A stretch of 64,000 bases of DNA, taken from Rhizobium mayense. Its GTDB lineage: Bacteria > Pseudomonadota > Alphaproteobacteria > Rhizobiales > Rhizobiaceae. Shown here piece by piece: positions 42,797 to 54,316 of the stretch; position 1 is the first letter of the stretch; every line of letters begins with the position of its first letter. Below the pieces are notes generated by a model. That model was not told the origin of the DNA. It worked only from the letters and a program-made list of their open reading frames with translations, and did no database searches. Where the stretch lies: assembly GCF_030272705.1 (NCBI RefSeq), contig NZ_JARFYM010000001.1, positions 248,001 to 312,000 of the forward strand. Direction: 5' to 3'. The position numbers and the translations under genes were made by a program.

Positions 42797-44253
42797 GCTG
42801 GCTATGGACAACTGAAGACATGATCGCCGCCATTGCGGGCCGCTCTTTCGGAGCGCTGCCTGAGGGCGTTACGGGGATTTCCATCGACAGCCGTTCGATC
42901 AAGCCAGGCGAAGCCTTCTTCGCGATCAAGGGCGATCGCGTCGATGGCCATGACTATGCCAATCTGGCGATGGCGAACGGCGCTGCATTGATCGTGATCA
43001 GCGAGGCGCGGCTGCCGGCGATGGGCCGGCTGACGGTGCCGAAGATCGTTGTCGACGACGTATTGGCAGCACTTGCCAGGCTGGGCGTTGCCGCCCGCCT
43101 GCGCACGCATGCGCGCATCATCGCCGTCACCGGTTCGGTCGGCAAAACCACCACGAAGGAGATGCTGCGCCGGACGTTGTCGCCATCGGGCGAGGTGCAT
43201 GCCTCCGTCGCCTCCTTCAACAATCATTGGGGCGTGCCGCTGAGCTTGGCGCGCATGCCTCAGGATACTGATTTCGGTGTCTTCGAGATCGGCATGAACC
43301 ATCCGGAGGAAATCCGGCCACTGACGAAGATGGTGCAGCCGGATGTGGCCATCATCACCACCATCGCCCCGGCTCACCTCGGCAATTTCAAGAACATCAC
43401 CGAGATCGCCGCCGCCAAGGCGGAGATTTTCGACGGCGTCGTGCCGGGCGGTCATGTCATCCTCAACCGCGACAACGACCAGTTCGATTTTCTGGAGCGC
43501 GCCGCGCTGGCCGCTGGCGTCGAGCATGTGCACAGTTTCGGCCAGCATGCCAAGGCGGACGTGCGGTTGGCAGAATTCAACGCATCGGAAGAGAATTCGA
43601 CGCTATGGCTGACGATTGGCGGCGAGACGATGGAAGTGGCGATCGGCGCGCCCGGTCGGCATATCGCAGAAAACGCATTGGCCGTTCTCGGCGCGGTGAT
43701 GCTGGTCGAGGCCGATCTCGACAAGGCGGTCGACGCGCTGGCGACGCTGCGGGCGGAAAAAGGCCGAGGGCAGCGCCACAAGCGCGCTATCGGCAACGGC
43801 TATTTCACGCTGATTGATGAGAGTTACAACGCCAATCCCGCCTCCATGCGCGCGGCTATCGCGCTGCTGGCGACGTCGTCGCCGGATGCGAATGTCGGCA
43901 GCAGAGCGGGCAGGCGGATCGCCATTCTCGGCGACATGTTGGAAATGGGGGATTATGCCCAGCGAGTGCATGCCAATCTCGCCGGTCCGCTGCTGGCGGC
44001 CGGCATCGAGCATGTCTGGCTGGCAGGTCCGGAGATGGCGGCGTTGAGGGATGCGCTGCCGGAAAGTGTTCATGTCGAATATCGTGAGACTACGGAGGAA
44101 CTCGCGGAATTCGTGCTCAACTCGGTCGCCCCAGGCGACGTTTTGATGGTGAAATCATCGCTGGGGATAGGGTTCGGGAAGATCGTGGCAGCTTTGCTTG
44201 ACAAGTTTCCAGCATTCCCCGACACGGAGCCCCATTCCCATCAGGGGCTTTAG
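42793..44253 (+). CDS. murF: UDP-MurNAc-pentapeptide synthetase MurF
   Basis: A 486-residue ligase adding D-Ala-D-Ala to the tripeptide precursor. The ATP loop [10 protein letters not shown] lies near residue 115; [15 protein letters not shown] and [10 protein letters not shown] follow. The start is TTG at 42793, in the frame overlapping the murE stop (TTGA), with GGAGGG 6 bases upstream. The first ATG 9 codons later would cut into the N-terminal domain. The D-Ala-D-Ala substrate comes from Ddl, also encoded in this window. Confidence 0.94.
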   Translation: MSWLWTTEDMIAAIAGRSFGALPEGVTGISIDSRSIKPGEAFFAIKGDRVDGHDYANLAMANGAALIVISEARLPAMGRLTVPKIVVDDVLAALARLGVAARLRTHARIIAVTGSVGKTTTKEMLRRTLSPSGEVHASVASFNNHWGVPLSLARMPQDTDFGVFEIGMNHPEEIRPLTKMVQPDVAIITTIAPAHLGNFKNITEIAAAKAEIFDGVVPGGHVILNRDNDQFDFLERAALAAGVEHVHSFGQHAKADVRLAEFNASEENSTLWLTIGGETMEVAIGAPGRHIAENALAVLGAVMLVEADLDKAVDALATLRAEKGRGQRHKRAIGNGYFTLIDESYNANPASMRAAIALLATSSPDANVGSRAGRRIAILGDMLEMGDYAQRVHANLAGPLLAAGIEHVWLAGPEMAALRDALPESVHVEYRETTEELAEFVLNSVAPGDVLMVKSSLGIGFGKIVAALLDKFPAFPDTEPHSHQGL

Positions 44254-44264
44254 AAAGGGCTCTT

Positions 44265-45386
44265 ATGCTGATCTGGCTTGCCGAACTGTCGGACCACGTT
44301 CATTTTTTCAGTACTCATTTCAGATTTCTCAATCTGTTCAGATATATCACGTTCCGCACCGGCGGCGCATTGTTCACTTCGGCGTTGATCGTCTTCCTCT
44401 TCGGGCCGCGAATCATCTCCTCCCTGCGCGTACGCCAGGGCAAGGGACAGCCGATTCGCGCTGACGGTCCGCAAACACATTTCAAGAAGGCCGGTACGCC
44501 GACCATGGGCGGCCTGATGATATTGGCCGGCATCGTCGTGTCGTCAATGCTGTGGGCCGATCTTGCCAACGTCTATGTGGTCGCAACGCTGCTGGTTACA
44601 TTGGGCTTCGGTGCCATTGGCTTCTATGACGACTATCTCAAGGTCACGAAGCAGAGTGACAAGGGCTTTTCCGGCCGTGCGCGCCTCGGCATCGAATTCC
44701 TCATAGCCGCCATCGCCGTTTACTTCATGATGAACACGGCGCTGTCTTCCGGCACCGCCGGTTCGACCTTCGGTTCGTCGATCGCGTTCCCGTTCTTCAA
44801 GAATTTTATGCTCAATCTCGGCATATTCTTCGTGCTGTTCGGCGCTTTCGTCATCGTTTCCGCGGGTAATGCAGTGAACCTGACAGACGGTCTCGACGGG
44901 CTTGCCATCGTGCCGGTCATGATTGCCGCTGCCTCTTTCGGCATTATCGCCTATCTTGCCGGCAATTATGTCTTCGCCGACTATCTGGCGATCAACTTTG
45001 TGCCTGGCACCGGCGAATTGGCCGTGGTGCTCGGCGCAGTTATCGGCGCCGGTCTGGGCTTCCTTTGGTTCAATGCGCCACCGGCGGCTATTTTTATGGG
45101 TGACACCGGTTCTCTCGCACTCGGCGGCATGATCGGTTCGGTGGCGGTTGCCACCAAGCACGAGATCGTCATGGCAATCATCGGCGGCCTTTTCGTGCTG
45201 GAGGCGCTCTCGGTCATCATCCAGGTCGGCTTCTTCAAGATGACCGGCCGCCGCGTCTTCCTGATGGCGCCGATCCACCATCACTTCGAGAAAAAGGGCT
45301 GGACAGAAAGCCAAGTCGTGGTGCGCTTCTGGATCGTTGCGGTCATCCTGGCGATGGTCGGCCTTTCGACCCTGAAGCTCCGGTGA
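44265..45386 (+). CDS. mraY: Phospho-MurNAc-pentapeptide translocase MraY
   Basis: A 373-residue membrane enzyme with about ten helices, transferring phospho-MurNAc-pentapeptide to undecaprenyl phosphate to give lipid [20 protein letters not shown] with the conserved Asp pair, [10 protein letters not shown] and [12 protein letters not shown] are all diagnostic. ATG 44265 follows murF after 11 bases. The acidic and His residues of the Mg-binding site are intact. Confidence 0.97.
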   Translation: MLIWLAELSDHVHFFSTHFRFLNLFRYITFRTGGALFTSALIVFLFGPRIISSLRVRQGKGQPIRADGPQTHFKKAGTPTMGGLMILAGIVVSSMLWADLANVYVVATLLVTLGFGAIGFYDDYLKVTKQSDKGFSGRARLGIEFLIAAIAVYFMMNTALSSGTAGSTFGSSIAFPFFKNFMLNLGIFFVLFGAFVIVSAGNAVNLTDGLDGLAIVPVMIAAASFGIIAYLAGNYVFADYLAINFVPGTGELAVVLGAVIGAGLGFLWFNAPPAAIFMGDTGSLALGGMIGSVAVATKHEIVMAIIGGLFVLEALSVIIQVGFFKMTGRRVFLMAPIHHHFEKKGWTESQVVVRFWIVAVILAMVGLSTLKLR

Positions 45387-45393
45387 GGCGGCG

Positions 45394-46806
45394 ATGATCC
45401 CTGTCACCACGCTCAAGGGGAAAAAGGTCGCACTCTTCGGCCTTGGCGGCTCGGGTTTTGCCACCGCGCGGGCGCTTGTCGCCGGCGGCGCCGAGGTGAC
45501 CGCCTGGGACGACAATCCCGACAGCGTGGCGAAGGCCGGCGCCGAGGGCATTCCCGTCGCCGATCTTAGAACCATCGATTGGAACGGGCTATCTGCCTTC
45601 GTGCTGTCGCCCGGCGTGCCGCTGACGCATCCGAGGCCGCACTGGACCGTCGACCTCGCTCATGCTGCCGGCGTCGAGGTCATTGGCGATGTGGAGCTCT
45701 TCGTCCGCGAGCGGCGCGCGCATGCGCCGGATTGCCCTTTCATCGCCATCACCGGCACTAACGGCAAATCGACCACGACGGCACTGATCGCCCATATCCT
45801 GCAGTCGAGCGGCCGCGACACGCAGCTCGGCGGCAATATCGGAACGGCCATCCTGACGCTGGAGCCGCCGAAGGCGGAGCGCTACTATGTCGTTGAATGC
45901 TCCTCCTATCAGATCGATCTCGCCCCGACACTTAATCCTTCCGCCGGCATTCTGCTCAATCTGACGCCCGATCATCTCGACCGGCACGGCACGATGCAGC
46001 ACTATGCCGATATCAAGGAACGGCTGGTGGCGGGCAGCGACGTTGCCGTCATCGGCATCGACGACAGTCATTCTTCGCTGATTGCCGATCGTGTCGAGCG
46101 GGCGGGTGTTAAGGTAACACGCATCTCGCGGCGGCATCCGTTGGCCGACGGACTTTATGCCGAGAGCAGTCGTATTATCCAGGCGTCGACCGCGGCGGCC
46201 TCGGAGATAGCCGATCTCGACGGTATCCAGACGCTGCGCGGCGGGCACAATGCACAAAACGCTGCGGCTGCAATCGCCGCTTGCCTTGCGGTCGGTGTAT
46301 CGCCGGATCAGATTCGCGCGGGGCTCAAATCCTTCCCCGGTCTCAAGCATCGCATGCAGCCGGTTGGCCGACGTGGCCGCGTCGTTTTCGTCAATGATTC
46401 GAAGGCGACTAATGCGGACGCCGCCGCACCGGCGCTCTCGAGCTACGACAATATCTACTGGATCGCCGGCGGTTTGCCGAAAGAAGGAGGGATCACGACG
46501 CTGGCGCCGCTCTTTCCCCGCATCGCCAAGGCCTATCTGATCGGGGAAGCGGCCCCCGCGTTCGCGGCGACGCTCGGCGAGCAGGTGCCCTACGAGATAT
46601 CAGGCACGCTGGAGCGAGCCGTCGCCCACGCGGCAGCCGATGCGGACAGGGATGAACATGCGGTGTCGGCGGTGATGTTGTCACCGGCTTGCGCAAGCTT
46701 CGATCAGTACAAGAATTTCGAGGTCAGGGGTGATGCCTTCGTCAGCCATGTGGCTGCGATCGAAGGTGTCACCATGCTGGTCGGTTCAGCAACTGGAGGC
46801 AATTGA
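45394..46806 (+). CDS. murD: UDP-MurNAc-alanine:D-glutamate ligase MurD
   Basis: A 470-residue Mur ligase adding D-glutamate to UDP-MurNAc-L-Ala. The N-terminal Rossmann segment [17 protein letters not shown], the ATP loop [10 protein letters not shown] near residue 124, [11 protein letters not shown] and [10 protein letters not shown] are all present. ATG 45394 lies 7 bases after the mraY stop. It is slightly longer than enteric MurD, as in other rhizobia. Function follows directly from motif order and cluster position. Confidence 0.96.
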   Translation: MIPVTTLKGKKVALFGLGGSGFATARALVAGGAEVTAWDDNPDSVAKAGAEGIPVADLRTIDWNGLSAFVLSPGVPLTHPRPHWTVDLAHAAGVEVIGDVELFVRERRAHAPDCPFIAITGTNGKSTTTALIAHILQSSGRDTQLGGNIGTAILTLEPPKAERYYVVECSSYQIDLAPTLNPSAGILLNLTPDHLDRHGTMQHYADIKERLVAGSDVAVIGIDDSHSSLIADRVERAGVKVTRISRRHPLADGLYAESSRIIQASTAAASEIADLDGIQTLRGGHNAQNAAAAIAACLAVGVSPDQIRAGLKSFPGLKHRMQPVGRRGRVVFVNDSKATNADAAAPALSSYDNIYWIAGGLPKEGGITTLAPLFPRIAKAYLIGEAAPAFAATLGEQVPYEISGTLERAVAHAAADADRDEHAVSAVMLSPACASFDQYKNFEVRGDAFVSHVAAIEGVTMLVGSATGGN

Positions 46807-46807
46807 T

Positions 46808-47962
46808 ATGGTAAGCCGCGTTGAGCGTGGGGCCTTGGCCGATTGGTTCTGGACCATCGACCGTGTGTTCCTGGCACTTTTCATTCTCCTGATCGGTATT
46901 GGGTTCATGCTCTCCTTCGCGGCGTCGCCCGCAGTCGCCGAGCGCATTGGGCTCGAACCCTTCCACTTCGTCAAGCGTCACGCTCTGTTCCTCGTTCCGG
47001 CGATCGCGACGATGATCGGCATTTCCTTCATGTCGCCGCGGCAGGTGCGGCGCACGGCCGTCATCCTGCTGATCGTGTCGCTGGCGATGATGCTTTTTGC
47101 CCTGTTCTTCGGTGTCGAGGTCAAGGGGTCGCGGCGCTGGGTCAACATCGCGGCGCTCTCTGTCCAGCCGTCGGAATTCATGAAACCCGCCTTCGTCGTC
47201 GTCTGCGCCTGGCTGTTCGCCGAGCATGCGCGCCAGCCGGAAATTCCGGGCAATCTCTTTGCCATCATCCTCTTCGGCATCGTTGCGGCGCTTCTCGTTG
47301 CACAGCCCGACCTTGGGCAGACGATTCTCACCACCGCCGTCTGGGGCGGCATGTTCTTCATGGCCGGCATGCCCTGGCTGTGGATCGGGGTACTCGGCGG
47401 TCTCGGTGCCGGCGGCTTCGTGGCTGCCTACTACGTCTTCCCCCACGTGGCGCTTCGCGTTGACAAGTTCATGACAGGCGAGGGCGATACGTTCCAGGTC
47501 GATACCGCCAAGGAAGCGATCATTCACGGCAACTGGTTCGGCGTCGGCCCGGGCGAAGGCATCGTCAAGCGCATCATTCCGGATGCTCACACCGACTTTA
47601 TCTTCTCGGTGGCTGCCGAGGAGTTCGGTGTGGTCTTCTGCATGGTGCTCGTCTGCATATTCGCCTTCCTGGTGCTGCGCGGCCTGTCGCATGCTTATAG
47701 GGAAAAGAACGATTTCAACCGCTTTGCCGTCGCGGGTCTGGTGCTGCAGATCGGTATTCAGTCGATCATCAATGTCGGCGTGAACCTGCAGCTGCTGCCG
47801 GCCAAGGGCATGACCTTGCCGCTGATCTCCTATGGCGGATCGTCGATGACCGCCATTTGCGTAACCGCAGGCTTCATTCTCGCGCTCACGCGCCATAGGC
47901 CGGAAAAGAGGGCTCAGGATCGCACGCTCTTCCGCGTGACGCATGGATTGCCGGCGGAGTGA
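46808..47962 (+). CDS. ftsW: Septal peptidoglycan polymerase FtsW
   Basis: A 384-residue SEDS membrane protein with about ten helices, polymerising lipid II at the septum with FtsI. KGSRRWVNIAALSVQPSEF, the PDLGQT segment, and the C-terminal KGMTLPLISYGGSSM loop are SEDS signatures. GGAGG lies upstream of ATG 46808, which follows the murD stop by one base; a longer frame inside murD is not used. A 178-base gap without a supported gene separates it from murG. Confidence 0.95.
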   Translation: MVSRVERGALADWFWTIDRVFLALFILLIGIGFMLSFAASPAVAERIGLEPFHFVKRHALFLVPAIATMIGISFMSPRQVRRTAVILLIVSLAMMLFALFFGVEVKGSRRWVNIAALSVQPSEFMKPAFVVVCAWLFAEHARQPEIPGNLFAIILFGIVAALLVAQPDLGQTILTTAVWGGMFFMAGMPWLWIGVLGGLGAGGFVAAYYVFPHVALRVDKFMTGEGDTFQVDTAKEAIIHGNWFGVGPGEGIVKRIIPDAHTDFIFSVAAEEFGVVFCMVLVCIFAFLVLRGLSHAYREKNDFNRFAVAGLVLQIGIQSIINVGVNLQLLPAKGMTLPLISYGGSSMTAICVTAGFILALTRHRPEKRAQDRTLFRVTHGLPAE

Positions 47963-48140
47963 TCGTGTTGGACTCGTCTACACTCCCCCCGCATTTCCCG
48001 GACGACGCCTATTCTTTGTTCGCTTTCGCAAGGATGGGGGTCTATGAAGGACGCTTGACGTACGTCAGTGACGCGGGGATGGCGGCTTCCTATATTAGGG
48101 AGATGCCCTGTGTAGAGGGGTATTCGCGGGAGCGAAGATC

Positions 48141-49265
48141 ATGAGTAAAGGTATTATCCTGCTTGCCGCCGGCGGAACCGGCGGCCACGTATTTCCTGCC
48201 GAGGCGCTGGCCTATCAGCTGAGGGAGCGCGGCTATTCCGTGCACCTGGTCACCGACAGCCGTGCCGAACGCTATGCCGGCAAGTTCCCGGCCGATGAGA
48301 TTCATGTCGTGCCGTCGGCAACGATCGGCTCCAAGAGCCCCATAAAGGTCGCCAGGTCGCTGTGGACGCTGTGGACGGGCATGCGCGCTGCGCGCAAGCT
48401 CATCCGCAATATCAAGCCGCTGTGCGTCGTCGGCTTCGGCGGCTATCCGACCGTGCCGCCGCTGCTTGCCGCCACCCGCATGGGCGTGCCCACGATGATT
48501 CACGAGCAGAACGCCGTCATGGGCCGCGCGAACAAGGCGCTCGCGGGGCGCGTCCAGGCGATCGCCGGCGGCTTCCTGCCGGAGAAGGGCGGCGCGTTTC
48601 CTGAGAAGACGGTGACGACCGGTAATCCCGTGCGTCCCGCCGTCATCGAAGCGGCAAAGCGGCCCTATGTGCCATCCGGCGCGGATGATCCTTTCAATCT
48701 GGTCGTTTTCGGCGGCAGCCAGGGTGCGCAATATTTCTCCAAGGCGGTGCCGACGGCGATCAGCCTGCTGGAAGAGCCGCTGCGCAAGCGGCTGCGGATC
48801 ACGCAGCAAGTGCGTCCTGAGGACATGGAGACGGTCAATAGCTGCACCAGGCGGCTGGAGATGGACGCCGATGTCGCGCCTTTCTTCACCGACATGGCCG
48901 AGCGTATCGGTGCTGCGCATCTCGTTCTCTGCCGGTCCGGCGCTTCGACGGTGTCTGAACTCGCCGTCATCGGTCGCCCGGCGATCCTCGTGCCCTATCC
49001 CTACGCCCTGGATCACGACCAGGCGGCCAATGCGGCCGCTCTTGCGGCGACGGGCGGGGTGAAGGTCATCGCACAAGCCGAGCTGACGGCGGAGAAGTTG
49101 TCGACGATCCTGCGCGGCGCGATGACGATGCCGGAGAAGCTCGCAAAGATGGCGGCGTCGGCCAAGCAGGCGGGCAAACCGGATGCGGCGAGCTTGCTCG
49201 CCGATATGGTAGAGGCTATTGCCGCAAAACGTTCAATTCAGGAATTCAAGGGGGCGGGCGCATGA
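48141..49265 (+). CDS. murG: UDP-GlcNAc:lipid I transferase MurG
   Basis: A 374-residue peripheral membrane glycosyltransferase making lipid II. The N-terminal [14 protein letters not shown] loop (11-24), [23 protein letters not shown] and the donor-site [11 protein letters not shown] are diagnostic. ATG 48141 is preceded by GGGAGCGA. The stop overlaps the murC start by four bases. The larger gap before it could hold a secondary promoter. Confidence 0.96.
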   Translation: MSKGIILLAAGGTGGHVFPAEALAYQLRERGYSVHLVTDSRAERYAGKFPADEIHVVPSATIGSKSPIKVARSLWTLWTGMRAARKLIRNIKPLCVVGFGGYPTVPPLLAATRMGVPTMIHEQNAVMGRANKALAGRVQAIAGGFLPEKGGAFPEKTVTTGNPVRPAVIEAAKRPYVPSGADDPFNLVVFGGSQGAQYFSKAVPTAISLLEEPLRKRLRITQQVRPEDMETVNSCTRRLEMDADVAPFFTDMAERIGAAHLVLCRSGASTVSELAVIGRPAILVPYPYALDHDQAANAAALAATGGVKVIAQAELTAEKLSTILRGAMTMPEKLAKMAASAKQAGKPDAASLLADMVEAIAAKRSIQEFKGAGA

Positions 49266-50677
49266 AGCTGCCGAAGGCTATCGGCCTTGTGCATTTTATC
49301 GGTATTGGCGGTATCGGGATGAGCGGCATCGCCGAGGTGCTGCATAATCTTGGCCATCGCGTGCAGGGGTCCGACCAGTCGGAGAGCGCCAACGTGCAGC
49401 GGTTGCGCGACAAAGGAATCCCGGTTCATATCGGTCACAAGGCGGAGAATCTCGGCGACGCCGAAGTCGTGGTGGTTTCCACGGCCATCAAGAAGAACAA
49501 TCCGGAACTCGTCGCCGCGCGCGAAAAGCTGCTGCCGGTCGTGCGCCGCGCTGAGATGCTGGCCGAGCTGATGCGCTTCCGCAACGCCATCGCCATCGGC
49601 GGCACGCATGGGAAGACCACGACGACCTCGCTGGTTGCCACCCTGCTTGAAGCCGGTGGGCTAGACCCGACCGTCATCAACGGCGGCATCATCAACGCTT
49701 ACGGCACGAATGCCCGCATGGGCGAAGGTGAGTGGATGGTGGTGGAGGCCGACGAATCGGACGGCACGTTCCTGAAGCTGCCCGCCGACGTCGCGGTCGT
49801 TACTAATATCGACCCGGAGCATCTCGATCACTACGGCAATTTCGACGCCGTGCGCGCCGCCTTCGGGCAGTTCGTCGAGAACGTGCCGTTCTACGGCTTC
49901 GGCGTCATGTGCCTCGACCATCCGGAAGTGCAGGCTCTGGTCGCTCGCATCGAGGACCGCAAGGTCATCACCTATGGCGAAAATCCGCAGGCCGATGTGC
50001 GCTTCATGAATGTGCGCATCGACGGAACGCGCTCGTTGTTCGACATCGAAATTCGCAGGCGCCGGACAGGCAAGGTGATCCAGATCAAGGATCTCGTCAT
50101 GCCGATGCCCGGCCGGCACAATATTTCCAATGCGACAGCGGCGATCGCCGTCGCCAACCGGCTCGGCATCTCCAACGAGGCTATCGCGAAAGGCCTCGCC
50201 TCCTTTGGTGGTGTCAAACGTCGCTTCACGCTGACCGGCGAATGGAACGGGGTCAAGGTCTTCGACGATTACGGTCATCATCCGGTCGAGATCAAAGCTG
50301 TGCTGAAGGCGGCGCGTGAGGCTTGCAAAGGCCGCATCATCGCCGTCCACCAGCCGCATCGCTATACGCGCCTGTCGAGCCTGTTCGAGGAATTCGCCGC
50401 CTGCTTCAACGATGCCGACAGCATTTTCCTGGCACCGGTCTACGCGGCCGGCGAGGATCCGATCGAGGGTGCGGATTCGCAGGCGCTTGTGTCGCGGATC
50501 AAGGCAGGTGGCCATCGCGATGCACGCTATCTGCCGTCTCAAGAGGATCTTGCCCGTATGGTTGCAGAGATTGCGCGACCGGGTGATTTTGTGGTTCTCT
50601 TGGGGGCTGGTAGCATCACTTATTGGGCAGCTTCATTGCCAAAGGAATTGGAAGGCCTTTCGGGTAAGTCCGCATGA
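49262..50677 (+). CDS. murC: UDP-MurNAc:L-alanine ligase MurC
   Basis: A 471-residue Mur ligase adding the first L-alanine to UDP-MurNAc. [17 protein letters not shown] opens the N-terminal domain, the ATP loop [11 protein letters not shown] lies near residue 115, and [21 protein letters not shown] and [11 protein letters not shown] follow. Both ends overlap neighbours by ATGA, so it is translationally coupled to murG and murB. This is the first ligase step, although its gene lies late in the cluster. Confidence 0.97.
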   Translation: MKLPKAIGLVHFIGIGGIGMSGIAEVLHNLGHRVQGSDQSESANVQRLRDKGIPVHIGHKAENLGDAEVVVVSTAIKKNNPELVAAREKLLPVVRRAEMLAELMRFRNAIAIGGTHGKTTTTSLVATLLEAGGLDPTVINGGIINAYGTNARMGEGEWMVVEADESDGTFLKLPADVAVVTNIDPEHLDHYGNFDAVRAAFGQFVENVPFYGFGVMCLDHPEVQALVARIEDRKVITYGENPQADVRFMNVRIDGTRSLFDIEIRRRRTGKVIQIKDLVMPMPGRHNISNATAAIAVANRLGISNEAIAKGLASFGGVKRRFTLTGEWNGVKVFDDYGHHPVEIKAVLKAAREACKGRIIAVHQPHRYTRLSSLFEEFAACFNDADSIFLAPVYAAGEDPIEGADSQALVSRIKAGGHRDARYLPSQEDLARMVAEIARPGDFVVLLGAGSITYWAASLPKELEGLSGKSA

Positions 50678-51648
50678 AACAGGTAAATGGGGAAAAGCTT
50701 CTGGCGTCGCTCGGCGACAGCATTAAAGACATTCGCGGCCGGTTAACGCCGGATGCGCCGATGGATCGCGTCACATGGTTTCGTGCCGGCGGGTTGGCGG
50801 AGCTGATGTTTCAGCCGCATGATACGGACGATCTGATCGCTTTCCTGAAGATCCTGCCGGCCGAAGTGCCGTTGACGGTGGTCGGCGTCGGCTCGAATAT
50901 CCTGGTGCGCGACGGCGGCATTCCTGGCGTTGTTCTGCGCCTGTCCGCCAAGGGCTTCGGTTCGGTCGAGCTTGCCGGTGAGAACCGCATCCTGGCCGGT
51001 GCCATTTGCCCGGACAAGCACGTCGCCGCCATGGCCATGGATAACAGCATCGGCGGCTTCCACTTCTTCTACGGCATACCCGGCGGCATCGGCGGCGCGG
51101 CGCGCATGAATGCCGGCGCCAATGGCTGCGAAACGCGCGATCGCGTTGTCGAGGTGCATGCGGTCGATCGCAAGGGCAAGAAGCATGTACTGACCAATGC
51201 ACAGATGGGATACTCCTATCGCCATTCGACGGCATCGGACGATCTGATCTTTACCCATGTTCTTTTCGAGGGCTATCCCGAGGATCGAGCCAAGATCCGG
51301 GCCGAGATGGACGCCGTGCGTGCGCATCGCGAGACGGTGCAGCCGATTCGCGAGAAGACCGGTGGTTCGACATTCAAGAATCCCGAGGGACATTCCGCCT
51401 GGAAACTGATTGACGAAGCCGGCTGCCGCGGCCTCGTCATCGGTGGCGCGCAGATGTCGTCGCTGCACTGCAATTTCATGATCAATATGGGGCAGGCGAC
51501 CGGCTACGATCTCGAATATCTCGGCGAGCAGGTTCGGCGTGAGGTCTTCGAGAAATCGGGCATCAAGCTGGAATGGGAAATCAAGCGTCTCGGGTGCTTC
51601 ATGCCCGGCCGCGAGGTCCGGCCGTTTCAGGGGGTGACGACGGAATAA
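50674..51648 (+). CDS. murB: UDP-N-acetylenolpyruvoylglucosamine reductase MurB
   Basis: A 324-residue FAD enzyme reducing UDP-GlcNAc-enolpyruvate to UDP-MurNAc with [36 protein letters not shown] and [18 protein letters not shown], with the catalytic-site Ser in the last motif region, are present. ATG 50674 overlaps the murC stop. A strong terminator follows, closing the first half of the dcw cluster. Confidence 0.96.
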   Translation: MKQVNGEKLLASLGDSIKDIRGRLTPDAPMDRVTWFRAGGLAELMFQPHDTDDLIAFLKILPAEVPLTVVGVGSNILVRDGGIPGVVLRLSAKGFGSVELAGENRILAGAICPDKHVAAMAMDNSIGGFHFFYGIPGGIGGAARMNAGANGCETRDRVVEVHAVDRKGKKHVLTNAQMGYSYRHSTASDDLIFTHVLFEGYPEDRAKIRAEMDAVRAHRETVQPIREKTGGSTFKNPEGHSAWKLIDEAGCRGLVIGGAQMSSLHCNFMINMGQATGYDLEYLGEQVRREVFEKSGIKLEWEIKRLGCFMPGREVRPFQGVTTE

Positions 51649-51686
51649 GCTTTCCGCCGCCTTTCCGTTTGTGCAACGATTCAACA

Positions 51687-51714
51687 AAAAGGCCGGGTTT
51701 TCGCCCGGCCTTTT
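51687..51714. terminator. Strong bidirectional terminator after murB
   Basis: AAAAGGCCGGG and CCCGGCCTTTT form an 11-bp perfect stem with a 6-base loop. A-run and T-run ends make it work for murB and for the converging transporter gene. Confidence 0.92.
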
Positions 51715-51746
51715 CAATTGGTTATGGGGAGGTCCTCGGAACTTCC

Positions 51747-53072
51747 TTAAACTTCGTCGTTGCCCGACAACAGGATGCCGATCAGCGACAGAGCGGCGGC
51801 CAGCGCCAGATAGTAGCCGACATAGACGAGCCCGTAGTTCGACGCGAGCCAGGTGGCGATATAGGGGGCCAGCGAGGCGCCGACGATGCCGCCGAGGTTG
51901 AAGGTCATCGAGGCGCCGGTGTAGCGCACGGCCGTCGGGAAAGGGGCGGCAAGTGCGGCGCCGATCGGACCATAAGTGAAGCCCATCAAGGCCAGGCCGA
52001 TGATCGAGCAAGCGAACGCGCCGGCAAGGCCCGCGGTCAGCAGCGTCGAATAGTACAGGCCGAAGATCAGGATGCCGATCGTCGTCAGGATCAGAACCAG
52101 CCGGCGCGAATAACGATCCGACAATAGGCCGGAAAGCGGGATCGTCAGGCCGAAGAAGACGACGCCGACGAGCTGGACGACCAGGAACTGTCCCTGCGAG
52201 AAGCCGAGACCCGGGGGGACAGCCGTAAGCGGCCTGGTGCCCCAACTCAGCGTGAACGCGGTCATCAGGTAGAACAACACGAAGGTCGCGACGGCGATGA
52301 TCGTTCCGAGGATGAGGCTGCGCAGATGCGAGCGGAAGATGACGGCGATGGGAACGGAGACGCGCTCTTCTTTTTCGATCGCGCGCCGGAATTCCGGTGT
52401 TTCGGTAATCTTCAGACGCACGTAGAGGCCGATCGCGACCAGCGCCAGGCTGATGAGGAACGGAATGCGCCAGCCATAATTCAGGAAGTCGGCATCCGGC
52501 ATGCTTTCACGCAGGATCAGGAAGAGACCAGCCGACAGGATGAAGCCGATGGGCGCGCCAAGTTGCGGGAACATGGCGTACCAGGTCCTCTTGCCTTCGG
52601 GGGCATTTTCCGTGGCGAGCAACACTGCACCGCCCCATTCGCCGCCGAGGCCAAGGCCCTGGCCGAGACGGCAGAGGGCTAGCAGCAGCGGTGCCAGAAT
52701 GCCGATCGAATCATAGCCCGGAAGGAGGCCGATCACGACCGTCGAAAAGCCCATGGTCATCAAGGCGGCCACCAGCGTCGCCTTGCGGCCGATCCTGTCG
52801 CCGAAATGACCGAAGATCATCGCGCCGATCGGTCGGGCGAAGAAGGCGATGGAGAAGGTCGCGAACGACTGCAGCGTTGCCGAAGTCGGGTCGCTTGCCG
52901 GGAAAAACAGCTTCGGGAAGACGATGACCGCTGCCGTCGCATAAACGTAGAAGTCGAAAAATTCAATCGTTGTGCCGATAAGGCTCGCGATCAGAACGCG
53001 CGCCGGAGAATTCGCAACAACGCTGTTCGATGACGAGGGGGTCGGCGATAAGGGGGATATCGCGTCGGTCAT
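51747..53072 (-). CDS. MFS transporter, metabolite:H+ symporter (MHS) family
   Basis: A 441-residue membrane protein with 12 helices. The MHS signature appears in TIEFFDFYVYATAA near the first helix, and FGHFGDRIGRKATLV is the loop 2-3 motif of major facilitators. The GLGLGGEWGGAVLLA segment is typical of the ShiA/ProP/KgtP group. It imports an organic solute (citrate, shikimate, osmolyte or similar) with protons; the exact one is unknown. It runs against the dcw genes and separates murB from ddl. Confidence 0.88.
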   Translation of the reverse strand: MTDAISPLSPTPSSSNSVVANSPARVLIASLIGTTIEFFDFYVYATAAVIVFPKLFFPASDPTSATLQSFATFSIAFFARPIGAMIFGHFGDRIGRKATLVAALMTMGFSTVVIGLLPGYDSIGILAPLLLALCRLGQGLGLGGEWGGAVLLATENAPEGKRTWYAMFPQLGAPIGFILSAGLFLILRESMPDADFLNYGWRIPFLISLALVAIGLYVRLKITETPEFRRAIEKEERVSVPIAVIFRSHLRSLILGTIIAVATFVLFYLMTAFTLSWGTRPLTAVPPGLGFSQGQFLVVQLVGVVFFGLTIPLSGLLSDRYSRRLVLILTTIGILIFGLYYSTLLTAGLAGAFACSIIGLALMGFTYGPIGAALAAPFPTAVRYTGASMTFNLGGIVGASLAPYIATWLASNYGLVYVGYYLALAAALSLIGILLSGNDEV

Positions 53073-53331
53073 GGTCCTACCAATTTAGAATATGCCAAGG
53101 TTAACTTAGCGGGGAACGTGTGTCCTTAGCGCAATTTTTGTTCGGCGCAAACGTTTGAAAAGCAATAAACCAATAAATGCGTGCTAATCTTTTGCGGCAA
53201 TCGTTGAGTCGAGGGCATTTGAGCGAACGTTTGCTGTTTTAATGGGCGTTTGTCCGGCGTGTCTTGACCGGAATCTTTTTTTCATAAATGGCTGACTATC
53301 GCTCTGGTTGAGGGCTGAGGAGACAGATTTT

Positions 53332-54018
53332 ATGCAGAAAAAACTTATTGCAGAATTTCTTGGAACGTTCTGGCTTGTGTTCGGTGGCTGCGGAAGTGCA
53401 ATCTTTGCGGCAGCGTTCCCGGGCCTTGGTATTGGTTTTCTAGGTGTTGCGTTCGCGTTCGGGTTGACCGTACTCACCATGGCCTTTGCGGTCGGCGGTG
53501 TTTCGGGCGGCCATTTCAATCCGGCTGTTTCAGTCGGTCTGACGGTTGCGGGTCGCTTGCCCGGTTCGCAGCTTATTCCCTATGTCGTTGCCCAGGTCGT
53601 CGGCGCCATCGTCGCCGCGGCCGTGCTTTACCTGATCGCCAGCGGCAAGGCTGATTTCCAACTCGGCACTTTTGCCGCCAACGGCTACGGCGAGCATTCG
53701 CCGGGCGGCTATTCGATGGTATCGGCGCTGATTGCCGAAATCGTGCTGACGCTGTTCTTCCTGATCGTGATTCTCGGTTCGACCAGCAGCAGGGTGCCGT
53801 CCGGGTTCGCGCCGATTGCCATCGGCCTCGCGCTGACGCTGATCCACCTGATCTCGATCCCGATCACCAATACGTCGGTCAATCCGGCCCGTTCCACCGG
53901 CCAGGCATTGTTCGTCGGGGGCTGGGCGCTGCAGCAGCTATGGCTGTTCTGGGTGGCCCCGATCGTGGGTGGTGCGCTTGGTGGACTCGCTTGGAAACTT
54001 CTCGGCGATCGCGACTGA
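53332..54018 (+). CDS. aqpZ: Aquaporin Z
   Basis: A 228-residue water channel with six helices. The two NPA motifs are in [10 protein letters not shown] and [11 protein letters not shown]. The selectivity-filter residues fit the water-specific type (Phe in the first helical pore segment, His and Arg near the second NPA). GGAGACA precedes ATG 53332; a start eight codons earlier is not needed. It is divergent from the MHS transporter and lies upstream of ddl, with its own terminator. It balances osmotic water flow. Confidence 0.95.
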   Translation: MQKKLIAEFLGTFWLVFGGCGSAIFAAAFPGLGIGFLGVAFAFGLTVLTMAFAVGGVSGGHFNPAVSVGLTVAGRLPGSQLIPYVVAQVVGAIVAAAVLYLIASGKADFQLGTFAANGYGEHSPGGYSMVSALIAEIVLTLFFLIVILGSTSSRVPSGFAPIAIGLALTLIHLISIPITNTSVNPARSTGQALFVGGWALQQLWLFWVAPIVGGALGGLAWKLLGDRD

Positions 54019-54043
54019 TTCAGTGTTGAAATAAGCCTCAGAA

Positions 54044-54074
54044 AGGCCCGCGCCGAACACCCCGGCGCGGGCCT
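54044..54074 (+). terminator. Terminator after aqpZ
   Basis: AGGCCCGCGCCG and CGGCGCGGGCCT (54044-54055, 54063-54074) form a 12-bp stem, followed by ATTTGTTT, 25 bases after the aqpZ stop. Confidence 0.88.
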
Positions 54075-54202
54075 ATTTGTTTAAAAATTTCTAAAGATCG
54101 ATATTCAAAAGTAGCAACTCTATGATTCTAATGGCAGAATTCTTCAAGCTGATTTGATTCGAGGAAATCCATGTCGGCGAAAGCGATCGGAAGTTAACGA
54201 AA

Positions 54203-54226
54203 GTAAACGCTTCATTAACCTTAATG
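54203..54226. promoter_or_regulatory. CtrA-like half sites upstream of ddl
   Basis: On the minus strand TTAA-N7-TTTAC (54203-54218) has one mismatch to the CtrA consensus. CATTAA-CC-TTAATG (54213-54226) is an overlapping inverted repeat. They lie about 90-110 bases before ddl, in the promoter region of ddl-ftsQAZ. Confidence 0.3.
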
Positions 54227-54316
54227 TAGTTCTAATGGAGCCGCAAAAGACGTAGCGAGAATCGCAGCTTAGCGGTCCAGCAGGCGTCGATAGAAGTTGG
54301 TGAATTGGGGGTATTG

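Noticed and set aside
47959..48144. 61-residue frame between ftsW and murG
   Set aside because: It begins at an overlap with ftsW without a ribosome binding site and has no family-like sequence; treated as a gap that may hold a promoter.
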